Both the position numbers and the translations under genes were made by a program. From positions 124,001-188,000 of the forward strand of contig WUJK01000002.1 of NCBI GenBank assembly GCA_011317545.1: 64,000 bases of DNA. Direction: 5' to 3'. Source of the stretch: Coniella vitis (taxonomy: Eukaryota > Ascomycota > Sordariomycetes > Diaporthales > Schizoparmaceae). Under the pieces are notes generated by a model. That model was given only the letters and a program-made list of their open reading frames with translations. It made no database searches and was not told the DNA's origin. Positions 12,801-23,220 of the stretch are shown here, in pieces; the stretch's first letter is position 1, and every line of letters begins with the position of its first letter.

Positions 12801-14286
12801 AACTCCCGTTTGCTGATGTCCAGGGAGGAGGACCTCAGGATGCTCGACAATAACATGGGCGTTGGACCCTCCGTACCCAAAGGAGTTCACACTCGCTCTC
12901 CGCATCATGCCCTGTGGCCATGAAGTGGCAGCTTTGGATGGGGAGATCTTCAGCGCGGAGAAGTCGATATTAGGATTCGGAATCTCAAAGGTCGGATTGC
13001 CAGGGATGATTCCACGTTCCACTGTTAGGACGGCCTTGATCATGCCGGAAACGCCAGCTGCCGGCTCGGAATGGCCTATGTTGCTCTTGACCGAGCCAAT
13101 GCGCAGGGGCGCCGCCTGAGTCCTCGAAGCCGAAAAGACAGACGATGCAGCTCTGCATTCGATCGGGTCACCGGCCAGAGTGCCCGTGCCGTGGCATTCC
13201 AGGTATGCTGTGTCGGCAAAGTTGGTGATGCCGGCCCTTGCATAGGCCCTGCGGATAGCAACAGCCTGTGCTTCGGAGCTGGGACTTGCAATGCCGGGCG
13301 TCCAGCCGTCGCTGTTTGTGGATGAGCCACGGATCACCGCGCGGATGGGGTCTCCATCTCGGAGTGCGTCGTCGAGACGCTTCAGAATTAGGCAGTTGAT
13401 GGCCTCTGCCTTGATATACCCATCGGCGCGAGCATCAAAGGTCCAGCACCGGCCGGAAGCTGAAGCGGCTGCCAGCATGGCAGACTGGTCCATGTTTTGC
13501 TCGGGGCTCATGTAGAGACTGCAGCCGCCAACAATGGCTCCGTCGGCATCGCCTGAATCGAGATACCGGCATGCTACATCCAGAGACACAAGACTTCCGG
13601 AACATGCAGTGTCGATCGTCATACTATAGAGAGCTCAATGTCAGCGAGAATGCCGGCTTTGGATCGGGAGAACCTCGGTTCTCTGTCTTCTTATCAGGGG
13701 TGCTTGCTGACCTGGGCCCCTTGATATCCAGGAAGTGGCTGATCCGGTTGCTAAGCATGGCTCGGCCGCATCCCACGCCGTAGCTTGGTGTTCTATCCTC
13801 AGGATCTCGGGTCTGGATATCACTATAGTCTGTGCGCGTGTTCAGTAGAGATCGTGCTTAGTTGAGATTGCGCGGTCCTTTTTGCGACGTACCTGAGGAG
13901 TAGTGTCCTACAAAGCAGCCAAAAGTCCTGGACTTGATGCTCTCCATGGTCAAACCCGCATTCTCGAGGCCCTCGTATACCACCTCCAGCAGCTGCCGTT
14001 GCTGCGGATCCATCGACACGGCATCGACTTGTGAAAGCCCAAAGAAGCCCGCATCCAGGTCTTTGGGGTCAGCATTGATGAACATGCCGCCTGGCGACCG
14101 CATTGTCCATTTCCGCAGGGTGCCGTCATAGTGGCCCTTGAGATTGAATCGGGACGCGGGAGGAGTCAGATCGGCAATCTTTCCGTCCAGAAGGAATCTC
14201 CAGAACTGTTCGGGCGAGTTTGAGTTGCCCGGCAGTCGACATGCCATACCCACCACGGCGATGGGCGTCTGGCGCTCGCCTGCCAT
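6839..14286 (-). CDS. Highly reducing type I polyketide synthase (KS-AT-DH-psiMT-ER-KR-ACP)
   Basis: Iteratively builds a reduced polyketide from malonyl-CoA with NADPH. Exons (minus): 14286-13893, 13829-13712, 13623-9000, 8946-7762 and 7690-6839, giving 2390 aa. Introns (63, 88, 53 and 71 nt) have GT/AG ends and restore conserved motifs. Domains by residue: KS about 10-430 (IAVVGMACRLPG; active Cys in DTACSGS, residue 178; His in CHGTGT and NIGHSE); AT about 545-850 (GHSSGE); DH about 935-1230 (His in RDHMCGADIIFP, Asp in AVLDSFFQ); a central region without the SAM motif LE-GAGTG; ER about 1690-2010 (LIHSATGGVGLAAIQL); KR about 2030-2230 (SSISGMVG, NYAAGN); ACP about 2300-2390 (YGIDSLAAV). 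There is no thioesterase, reductase or condensation domain at the end, so release needs a partner. It is the first metabolic gene right of the repeat. The start is the first ATG before MAGERQTPIAVV. Intact; product unknown. Confidence 0.93.
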
Positions 14287-15404
14287 GATGATCAATGCGT
14301 TTTCAGGAATCGAGGTCAGGAACACCGGGGACGCGAAGCACAGGCATGGGGTGAACCATGAACTAGGGTCTTTGGAGGGCCGAAGAAACAGGATGATTCA
14401 GTCTATCCAGAGGATAGAATCAGGGAGGACACGTTTTTGGTTATGTAGTTATCAACTTGTTGTGGTTTCTTCGTCCTGACGGCCGCCGCCGCAGCAACAG
14501 TGCTCTTAACCATTGTTCCCTTTCCACATCGCTATCGCTTCTTGCGGGTCCGAGTTGAACATACGACCTAGGGTCCTCGATCTACTGGCAAAGTGTTGCT
14601 TCGGGGCCCTAGTTGAGCGCTCAAATCAACCTCGCCCGCACAGACGAAAGATGGGAATGCAGTACTATGGACATTGTCTCTTGGCACCCGGTATACGACA
14701 GGACGTACATTACCAAGTGAGGACTAGACTGAATCCTGCCGACATGCCACCTTGTGCATGTGAGCTTTTCACTGTGCCTCGTCTGACATACGGGGGTTGC
14801 AGTAACATCCAAAGCGGGGGATGAAGGCCATGTTCCCCCGTTGGTCCCCGTTACTATGTGCTCCTTTGCCCGATATCCTCCAATGGCGTGCGCGAGGTCG
14901 GATCAACAATTGGCTAGGAGACAACTTGCTACTGCGTATACAAGCCCACTCGCGATACATACCATTAGTGTGGCACTGGTGTCCACTTCAAGGACTATTC
15001 CAGGAACGGGAATAAACGGCGCACTCCATTATTCACAAGAACATGGCGGGACTGCGCATCTGATAGCGTGACTGCGGGATTACTTTTACTACACAGGCGG
15101 TTTTTGCACGCCCAGGCACCGGATATTGCAAGCTTTGAGGATACAACTGCCGGCTTCGACGAGGTATTCAGCAACAAGCAATCATTTCAAAGACTTGGTG
15201 AGGTGCGTGCTTGGCTAGATATGTGCAATATGTATATATCATAGTAGTTTGTCTCCAGCTTGACATTCAATACAACACTCATGCGACTTTTCTGTGGGAA
15301 AATAATATTTTGAACATGAAAGACGGCTCCTCTGGTATCGTTGTGGGCTGCAAATAGGAGGCTTATTGCGTTTTCGCGGCCCGTCCCACGCGGACCCGTA
15401 CTGA
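14287..15404. other. HR-PKS upstream region, no gene seen
   Basis: About 1.1 kb between the HR-PKS start and the 3' end of the rhodopsin-like gene. It should contain the PKS promoter. I saw no coding signal and no clear regulator site. Confidence 0.5.
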
Positions 15405-16721
15405 CTAGACTCTCTTCATCTCGTAGGTCCGCTGCTCAAACCCGTGGTTGACGTAGATGCCTTGCATCTTGTCCCATTGCTGCCTCTCCTGTGACGTCTT
15501 CCAGCCTCCATTTGCGTGGGCTTCCGAGCGCAGGCCTTCCACGCTCCCCGTCTCCAGGTAGCCATCGTCTCTGCCTGCAGATCGCCTTGTAGTCCGTGTC
15601 CGGGATGTTCTCATGAGGGACACCAGATAGGTCATGGGGCCCGTGGCAAACATCTTCTCGCTGAGCGGACGTAGCAGAGGCATGCAAGCGAGCGTAGTGC
15701 CAAGGGCTGGTTCCATCGCCGTGAAGAGATACAGCGTTGTGGATGTGTAGGTGAAGTCTGCCTCGCCGTAGTCGACCACGCCCTTGTAGAGCGCAACTCG
15801 AGCAATGGATATGGCGCAGATGCTGTTTCAAGTTGCATTAGTCGTCATACGATCTTGTCTTACGGACTAACTGAGAGTCTGAGACCTGTAGTGTAGGGCT
15901 TGAGGAGGGGGCCACCCGGGGGGGGGGGGGGGAACAGGAATGGAGGCTGGTGGAATTAGACATACAGAGCACCTAGAGCAAACAGCAACATGATCCCAAC
16001 TTTTCTGTGCGTAGCCATCTTCAGGGACCAGAGAACGCGGATTGGCAACAAGGCGAGCACGAGGTCAACAAAGAAGTTGCTCGTGTGCACGCCAATGTAG
16101 GCTGCTGTCGTGTTGCCGCACACTCCATCGATGCTCGGATCCCAGTTGTACGCCAAAGGTCGACAGATCAAGAAGGCCAAGAGAATCTCGCCGATGCCCC
16201 AGAGAACACAGAGTAGCATGGCAGAATAGCAGACTTTGCGGAAAGTGGCGGCCTCGGAAAAGAGTTCGACGTACAAGGCCAACATCGATAGCCTGGTGCA
16301 GGTTATCGCGAAGGCCCAACACACCTGCAAACCGACGATGAGCTAGACACGACAGCTTGTTAGCGCTGAAGGCCAGGCGCAGAAGACATTGAATCGTCTT
16401 TACCTTCTCGAAAAGCACCAACTTCTCGGGTGTCGCCGCGAGTTGTTCGGCATGTTTACCGAGACCGCCTTGGGTGACGCTCAGAATAAGGCAGACGGCA
16501 AGAGCTGTCACGCCAATCTGCGACGAAAATGTTAGCAAGGTCACGAGACGTTATGAAGGATAACTTACAAAGGCAGCGACAATCAGAATGTCATGTGCGG
16601 CGGTCTTGCGTCTCTTGACCCGCTGGGACCAGAAGCGGAGGATGACAGCGATGAAGGCGATCACTTCAAACAGAATGGACACGCCAACGACGGCGGGTCC
16701 CTTGTCCTCACCACTGGCCAT
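15405..16721 (-). CDS. Seven-helix fungal rhodopsin-like integral membrane protein
   Basis: Four exons (minus): 16721-16569, 16517-16404, 16342-15966 and 15822-15405, giving 353 aa. The protein has seven hydrophobic segments, including VVGVSILFEVIAFIAVILRF, a second in exon 2, and LLCVLWGIGEILLAFLICRP, then a polar C-terminal tail of about 85 residues. This is the pattern of the 'rhodopsin domain' proteins (PF20684, related to PTH11-like receptors) that are numerous in Pezizomycotina and often lie in or beside secondary-metabolite clusters. The function of most members is unknown and no ligand can be inferred. The third intron (15823-15965) contains a run of about 13 G. The start is the ATG of MASGEDKGPAVVG. 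The 3' end faces the HR-PKS promoter. It may be a bystander. Confidence 0.85.
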
Positions 16722-18249
16722 GGCGTCTTGTGAGATGTGTGACTTGAAAAGTGATGCGGCTGTCTGTGTGATGACACATGGGCGCGAGAAGCGGAAATGA
16801 AGAGAATTTGTAAGTGGTTTGGTAAGGAAAGGCGAGTCAAAAGACTACAGCGGCTGACGAGCACCAAGTTGGTCTATTAATCGGTACGCAAATCGAGTTC
16901 AGGAACATGTGATCAAACGTCAGAGGCTCATGGACATGCCCTTCCCAGAGGCACGTCCCGGTGAGGCTTCATTAGGTCGCTACGCAGGAAGGAAGCTCCT
17001 ACACCCCTCAAAAAACCAAACATGGCCGTTAGGACCGAATCCTGCCTTTGCAAATGTTACATTGTCAGCATGCAGTGGTTGGTGTGCTATGCTATAGTTC
17101 AAGGACCACTGAAGGAGTGCTTACTGGTAGGGTTGTAATTGTAGCCCTATTGCTCCATAATGCCGCCCCCAAGGTGCAGAGCTACAGTCGCAGGTACAAT
17201 ATCAACCCGATAATGTCACCGTGTCACGGAGGTAACCAAGACACATGGTACGATCAGTAACACACTCATGGTAAGAGGCGAGAAAGCAGACTCTGGGACA
17301 AGTGTAAAACCTCCGCAGCCGTTGCAGGCAGGCGAAAAAGGGCAAAGATCAACTTGGGAGACTGCATAGCCCTGCACATTGCAAATCGCGAACGTTTCCT
17401 TGTTCCTGCTCTAGGCATCTTCATTTAGAGGAAGGGCACAAGTAAGCTATCACTGAAAAGGCACTGATTTATCAATTTGACATGAATCCTCTTGCCAAGC
17501 ACGCACGCATATCGATTATCACAGCAAGCCTGGATATAATGAAAGGCGATTGCATGCACGTCCACTTTTCGATTGCGTGTACATAGTACACAGGACGATC
17601 AGGGAAACATACAAAGTGCTACGACGGACCTGTCTAGAGTGAAGGGATATGAGGAGTACTCCGGTAGACGAACCTATTCTGCAAAATGCACGTACTAGTG
17701 AGTTAGTACAAATAATTTCAAAAAGCCTTAACCTCTTCTAGCAATATTCGTACCTTTTTTGGCGTCGTGGAATCTGGCGATAGTATCCACTCAACCTCCG
17801 GACCCAGGACCATACATAGCACCAGAGCCACTCATGGAGCATGTCAGACGCGGCCCCGCTTGATGCACGGCTGTTGCATCCGAATCCTTCAGGATTTGGC
17901 GTCTAAAAAGTCCCCACATAGATGCTGTTCAGCACAACGACTAGACCTGTACAGAGTACACAGGTACGTAGGAGTAACAGTAGGCTGGTAGAAATTTATC
18001 CTCGGCGTACGTTGAAACGATGACAAAGGGGCGGGGCGAACGACTTATCATCCTAATCGGAGAGGGCAGACATAGGCTCTTCGTTTACCCTGCTGGGGGA
18101 GTGGACAAATGGTGCAAGGCACTGTATATCTGTAGGCAAGTTGTGTAGTCTACAAGGTGCTGCCACGGATCTTCTCCCGTGGTCAGCTAAACCACCCTCC
18201 CAACTCGTGTTTCGCGTAAGCTCTTGCAACGTTAGGCGTACGCGACGTA
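16722..18249. promoter_or_regulatory. Divergent intergenic region, no gene seen
   Basis: About 1.5 kb between the divergent starts of the membrane protein and the alpha/beta hydrolase. No supported reading frame. It holds one TACATAGTA (17580-17588) in a near-palindrome, GTGTACATAGTACAC. Confidence 0.4.
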
Positions 18250-19423
18250 ATGGCGTTCAAAGAGGTCGACTTCCACACCACTGATGGAACCAGGCTGCAT
18301 GGGCGTGTCTACCAGGCCCGGCAGCCAGGCCCAGGTGTAATCATGTGTCCTGGGGTGAGTTTTCTGTCCGTCCGTTATTCATGTACTATGGTAGAAAATT
18401 GGGCGCATGATCTAGCTCTTGGAAATGCTTGATACTACTGTTTGCAACCTATTCAATGGTTGAAATTTGCTGGAAACCGGGGATAGACTATTGTTAAGGC
18501 TATCGCTATATTCTTGGACGAGCCAGCCCGACCCAGCCAAATTCCAAAGAAGCAATGACTGGCATCAAACTAAGAACGAATGCTAACCACTGATGGCACA
18601 GTTCAACTGCGTTTTAGAGATGATGAACCTCCCAGCCTGCGCTGAGAAGCTCCAGGAGAACGGCATCACTGTGCTTCTCTATGACCCGCGCAGCGTGGGA
18701 GCCAGTGAGGGCGAGCCCCGAAACGACATTGACCCGCCCCAGTGTGTCTGTGACATGGTGGACGCCTTCACCCACCTCCTTACTCTGGACACGGTCGATC
18801 CGACGCAGGCCGGCTTTTTCGGTTACTCATTCGGTGGCACCGTAGGGCTGACCGCCGCAGCCGTGGACCCACGTTGCCGCTTTGCAATCGCCGTGGCCCC
18901 GCTGGCGGACTTGGACTTCACCTCGCCCGAGCAGCGCACAATGGTCCTGCGAAAGTGTGTGCAGGACCGAGTGTCCCAAGTCCGTGGAAATGCCCCCTTC
19001 ATGGTCCCGATGGTCAACCAGCGCGGGGAGAGCACGGTGGGCTTCGGCCACGGCTACGACGCAGACCAGTACGCAGCGTTTGCGAAGCGAGGCCGTGGGT
19101 TCGCCGAGGGCCACGTCAACCGCACAACGCTCATGACATATTTCAAAATCGCCATGTGGATGCCCTGGCCTCTTTGGAAGACTCTGGGCGAGGGTGGAGG
19201 GAAGAATGGGTTGAAAGGGGTTCTTTTCGTTGTGCCTCAGAGGGACACCATGAGTTATGCCGATTTGCAAAGGAAGCACTACGATGAGATACCTGACTCT
19301 GGCAGCATTAACAAGCAGAAGCTGGAGATTGACGCAGGTCATGAAGAAGTCTTCCGTGATGAGCATTTGAGCACCGTAGTCACCGGAATTGTTGGGTTCA
19401 TCAAAGATATTTTCAATAAATAG
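18250..19423 (+). CDS. Alpha/beta hydrolase, fungal polyketide-transferase/dienelactone-hydrolase type
   Basis: Two exons, 18250-18354 and 18602-19423 (247-nt intron, GTGAGT/CACAG), give 308 aa. Exon 1 ends VIMCPG and exon 2 resumes FNCVLEMMNLPACAEKLQEN, which restores the strand-helix start of the fold. The nucleophile elbow is GYSFGG (Ser); a late His lies in IDAGHEE and an Asp is likely in the PQRDTMS region. The DPRSVGASEGEPRN segment is typical of the group that includes the fumagillin polyketide transferase and related cluster hydrolases acting as chain-transfer, hydrolysis or condensation enzymes. With an HR-PKS that lacks a release domain nearby, a role in off-loading or acyl transfer is plausible but is inference. 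It is transcribed away from the PKS and convergent with the P450. Confidence 0.85.
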
Positions 19424-19715
19424 GCATGATTTCTTGAGTTAGAGACATATGATACCATGATAATTACTCTTTAAAACTCACCTGGCAACAAATGTATGCC
19501 AGGACGTCAATTTTGAGTTATCAGTCAACATTCCACAATTCTTTTTGGCTTGTTACCCATAAATGAATCTGCTTTTGTTTTGTCTCTTTTCTTTTCTCTC
19601 CTAACACTTTTCGCGCATCAAGGTCAATTAAAGTGCCTATCTGAGCAAGAGATATCTACCAGCTAAAGCTTGAGTTTACGGATTCGGGCGTGGAAATGTC
19701 GTCAGAAAAGATACC
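19424..19715. other. Convergent 3' region of hydrolase and P450
   Basis: Under 300 nt, AT-rich, with no gene. It should hold both 3'-UTRs. Confidence 0.5.
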
Positions 19716-21353
19716 TTATTCTCTCTGCCTCGCCAGGGCCCGCACTCCCTTGCTCTCAGGAGACACATCAGGAGCCATTTGGTCTCTCACAACTTTGACA
19801 TCCCGCTCGTACGTAGTGTCATATAGCTCCCAGTCAAATCTTCTTAGCATCAAAGCCAAAGCGATAGGGAGCTCGGCATAAGTGAGAGTGATACCGAGGC
19901 ATATTCTTGTCCCCCTACCAAAGGCCGTCATGTAATGCTTCAAAGGCCTAGCATCGTACGGGGCTGGAGCGCGGGCACTATCAAGCCATCGCTCAGGCTT
20001 GTATGCGAAGGAATCAGGATAGAGTGTTTCGTTGTGATGCATGTGCCATGTGTCAAGAGATATATGCGTGCCTGGAGCAAGATGATAATTGCCATAGCGG
20101 ACTGGTTTCTTGGACACACGCGGAGATCGAGCTATCTGGCCACAGCAGAGGCGTATGGCTTGATAGTTTGATTCAATGTTAGTCAAGGTGGATAATGAGG
20201 ACATTTGATCGGGCTGTATACAAAGTGATGTGACTTGAAATCGCAGCGTACCTTCTTCAATGCAGGCCCTCAAATATGGCAACTGCTCGAGCTGAATCAG
20301 AGGTGGCGTAATCTTTGGATCGGGCATAGCAGCGTCCAACTCTTCCTGCAACCTTTTATAAATCACTTTGTCGCTGATTATGTAGAACATAGCCGTCCTC
20401 AAAGTCCATGCTGGACTGGCAACTCCTGCAGCAAGAAGACCGGCAGCATGGTCCTTCAACCTTTCGACTTGAAGCTCCTCGCTTGGTAGGCCGGAACGGA
20501 GAATGCCATGAACAATTGTTTGGCCCTTCTCCCTGCCCCTTGCGTCCTGACTCGCCCCTAATTCGATATCTTGTTGGGCGCCACGGACTAGTTGCCGCAT
20601 CTCCTCCTGAAATTCGTGCACAGCGCGCATCGAGGGCTGTAGATAACCGACAACTGACGGCGGAAGAGCGGTTGCGAAACGCGCAAGCCAAGGGAACTGC
20701 GTACAAGGGTGTGCAATTCCTTTGAGATTGCTTATTGCTTTGAGAAACGGGCTCTGAAAGTTCTCATGGCCGAGCCAGTCAAAGTCTCTGTCGAAGCTGT
20801 ACTGGGTCGTTACGTCGGCGATGAAGCACGCGAACATGTCGTCTAATGTGACTGGGCGGCCCTTGCTCACAAAGTCTTGGGCGAGCACATCACACATCTT
20901 GTCCGCCTTCTCCTGTATCATGGGCCCGAGCTTCGCGATTTTGCTTTTTGCGAAGAATGGATCCTGCGCAGCTCGCCTCATCTTGTGAAGGTGGTGATCC
21001 GCCGTCGAGAGGAGCGCGTACGGGGATCCGAAGCGCCATGTCAGGTATTCAGGCCTATCTAGGCCGTCCCGGCTGGTGTAGATTGTAGAGTAGAAATCAG
21101 GGTCGTCAATGTGAACTTCCCAGGGACTGATTCTGACGATTGGTCCATACTCCTTGTGTAGCTCTTTGATATGGAACGTGTATTGCCCGCCAAGGCCTTT
21201 GTGACAGAGTTCAAAGTATGCCTCGTACCACCCGGTAAGGGCTGCAAGCTTGGGTCCCGGAATCGGCGCCAAGGGGTGCAGCCAAATCCGATATGCAAAG
21301 AGGACAGCCAGATACAGGACAATGGCCCAGGCAATTATCAACAGGACAGCCAT
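19716..21353 (-). CDS. Cytochrome P450 monooxygenase
   Basis: Two exons (minus), 21353-20252 and 20158-19716, give 514 aa. The 93-nt intron has no in-frame stop, so a naive reading runs through it; splicing (GTACGC/CAAG) joins CIEE to AIRLCCGQIARS and recreates the ExxR motif. The N-terminus MAVLLIIAWAIVLYLAVLFA is a membrane anchor, then a Pro-rich hinge (HPLAPIPGPKLAAL). The heme loop is FGRGTRICLG with the Cys ligand; PERW is present. The I-helix reads LLAAGVASPAWTLRTAMFY, where the usual acid-Thr pair (as in AG-ETT) is replaced by A-S-P. The ATG at 21353 is preferred because upstream in-frame sequence has no ATG. Microsomal, needs P450 reductase. It shares a 1.9-kb divergent promoter with the beta-lactamase-like gene. 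Substrate unknown. Confidence 0.93.
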   Translation of the reverse strand: MAVLLIIAWAIVLYLAVLFAYRIWLHPLAPIPGPKLAALTGWYEAYFELCHKGLGGQYTFHIKELHKEYGPIVRISPWEVHIDDPDFYSTIYTSRDGLDRPEYLTWRFGSPYALLSTADHHLHKMRRAAQDPFFAKSKIAKLGPMIQEKADKMCDVLAQDFVSKGRPVTLDDMFACFIADVTTQYSFDRDFDWLGHENFQSPFLKAISNLKGIAHPCTQFPWLARFATALPPSVVGYLQPSMRAVHEFQEEMRQLVRGAQQDIELGASQDARGREKGQTIVHGILRSGLPSEELQVERLKDHAAGLLAAGVASPAWTLRTAMFYIISDKVIYKRLQEELDAAMPDPKITPPLIQLEQLPYLRACIEEGTLRFQVTSLCIQPDQMSSLSTLTNIESNYQAIRLCCGQIARSPRVSKKPVRYGNYHLAPGTHISLDTWHMHHNETLYPDSFAYKPERWLDSARAPAPYDARPLKHYMTAFGRGTRICLGITLTYAELPIALALMLRRFDWELYDTTYERDVKVVRDQMAPDVSPESKGVRALARQRE

Positions 21354-23220
21354 GTCGCATGGCTTCGGGACAAGAACACGTTCTTGACAATTGAGAAAGG
21401 CAAGGTTGGAAACGATCAAGATAAGGGGCAAATTAAAGTGCAATGAATTGAATATTAAAAACGCACCGTAGCCTCAGCCTTCAACGATAAGTCGCATCAC
21501 CTCTCTTGATCCACTTTCTCCATACACGTCGTTCCCTTCTTAAATGGAATTCGATATTAGCTTAAAATTCAAACAAACCTTCTAATTCAAGCATCAGGCG
21601 CACTTAATTGATAGTATGTTACAAATAATTTGAAATAGATATTTAATGTTTCTTTCAATATTTAATAGTTCAGAATTAAGATAAATCTACTGATCGATAT
21701 TTTTATATCAGTCAACATCAGCTATGATTATTTAAGATATAAAATGTATAATATAGTATTATATCTTTCATAAATTCATCTAATAGCAAGAAGATAGTAA
21801 ACTTAGAGGAAAAGAAAATACTAGTAGTGCATTTATATCATAGTACTTTGGGGAACCAGGTAATAATATCAAAAGTACATAGAACGTATTACTAATCTTA
21901 TAAATCGTCAATATCAAATACGATTAATCTACAATAGAACATATTCAATTCCATGTATCATCGCCAACGATTTCTTCTCGCAAGGACAGTCGCTTTTATT
22001 TAGACTAGAGTGCTAACGTACATACCTAGGAATACCTCATGCTTGAATAGCGGTTCCATGGGTGTTTTTTTTTTTAAAAAAAAAAAAAAGAAAAAGAAAA
22101 AAAAACGACTTAGTGCTTACTACACTAGACCAGTTTATCGATGCTCGCCAGTTGTAGTATATAGTACATAGTACACTGTGGTAACACAGGATAGCCAAGC
22201 GCCGCGGCATGTGGCGGCAAAGCGGATAATTTCATTTACTGGGCTGACCATTCCCTATAGCGACTCGTTCCTTGAAGTACCTTGTACCCTCTGCACTCAG
22301 TACATAGGCATTCTATTCACAGTTCGCCCTGTCTGTTATTGGTGGACTGACAGTTCTATGTACTGAGTACTTCAAGATAAGAACGTTGTAGATTAGTGGG
22401 TTCAGGTAAAAACCACACTACAAGACCCACAAGTGACCAAAAGTTCATGATTACTATGTATAACCACCCCGCAATTCCTTCCTGATATTACTTCGATGTA
22501 ATAGTGCTGTATAGTCTTTCCTACTGGGCAAGAGATTTCAACGAACATGTCTGGACATTTCGACCCGAGTGGTCATTCGACTGAGAACTAGTGAGCAATC
22601 CAAATTCCTTGGTTGTGTGGATTATAACCCTCATTGATCCACTATGAATGTGATGGTATCATTGCGGTTGATCACTGCTTGCGACATAGTCATACTATGG
22701 TTTGTGGACAGCGAATGCGTCGTAATCGCATGGCTTGGAGGTTCGTTGATTGGAGGATCAACGTGACCGGGTTGGAAATCCTCCTGGCATTCGGACCCAC
22801 AGCTAAGCAGGTATTCTTAGCTAACGCCAACATCATGAGACTCTATCAGCGTACCAGCCTACGTGGTAATGGGGCGATGCTCCCTAAGCGATCCTCGCCC
22901 CACAGGTCCACGTCGAACGGAACGCTGACTCCAAGAGGATCTACTATGTGCAGTCTCTTGTTTTAGAGTCCGCGCGTTTTTTTTTTTCTTGGACGTGGAT
23001 TTACCCCGCCACCCCTAGGCATCCGGGCATCCAGACATTCACCGAGGTAAGAACTTGGCTACTGCTTTGAGAACTGTTTCCATAAGGCCTCCGAGTCTTA
23101 CAGCCATATCACTTCTGGTTTCAAAATCAAAAGCTGCCTAAATAGTGCAAGTCACAAAACTACGCCAAGACCCACAGGTACCCATCCATTGCCCGGCCTG
23201 GTAATCACAAGAGTCTCAAT
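21354..23220. promoter_or_regulatory. P450/beta-lactamase divergent intergenic region, AT-rich in part
   Basis: About 1.9 kb without a supported gene. The part from 21.54 to 21.96 kb is markedly AT-rich. A T-run followed by an A-run lies near 22.07-22.10 kb. An imperfect inverted repeat lies at 22271-22376. The 9-mer TACATAGTA or its complement occurs at 22165 and 22452. It probably carries the promoters of both flanking genes and possibly remnants of small repeats. Confidence 0.4.
22271..22376. repeat. Imperfect inverted repeat
   Basis: The right arm CTATGTACTGAGTACTTCAAG (22356-22376, 21 nt) is the reverse complement of two left-arm blocks, CTTGAAGTAC (22271-22280) and TCAGTACATAG (22297-22307), which are separated by a 16-nt insertion. 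The loop is 48 nt. It could form a hairpin or be what is left of a small terminal-inverted-repeat element. No target-site duplication was identified. Confidence 0.6.

Noticed and set aside
13624..13711. HR-PKS as several separate genes or a pseudogene, because the open frame is split
   Set aside because: Four introns with consensus borders restore every conserved motif and the total length is a multiple of three.
20159..20251. P450 read straight through as one uninterrupted exon
   Set aside because: The 93-nt in-frame insert destroys the ExxR motif and has perfect GT/AG borders, so it is an intron without stops.
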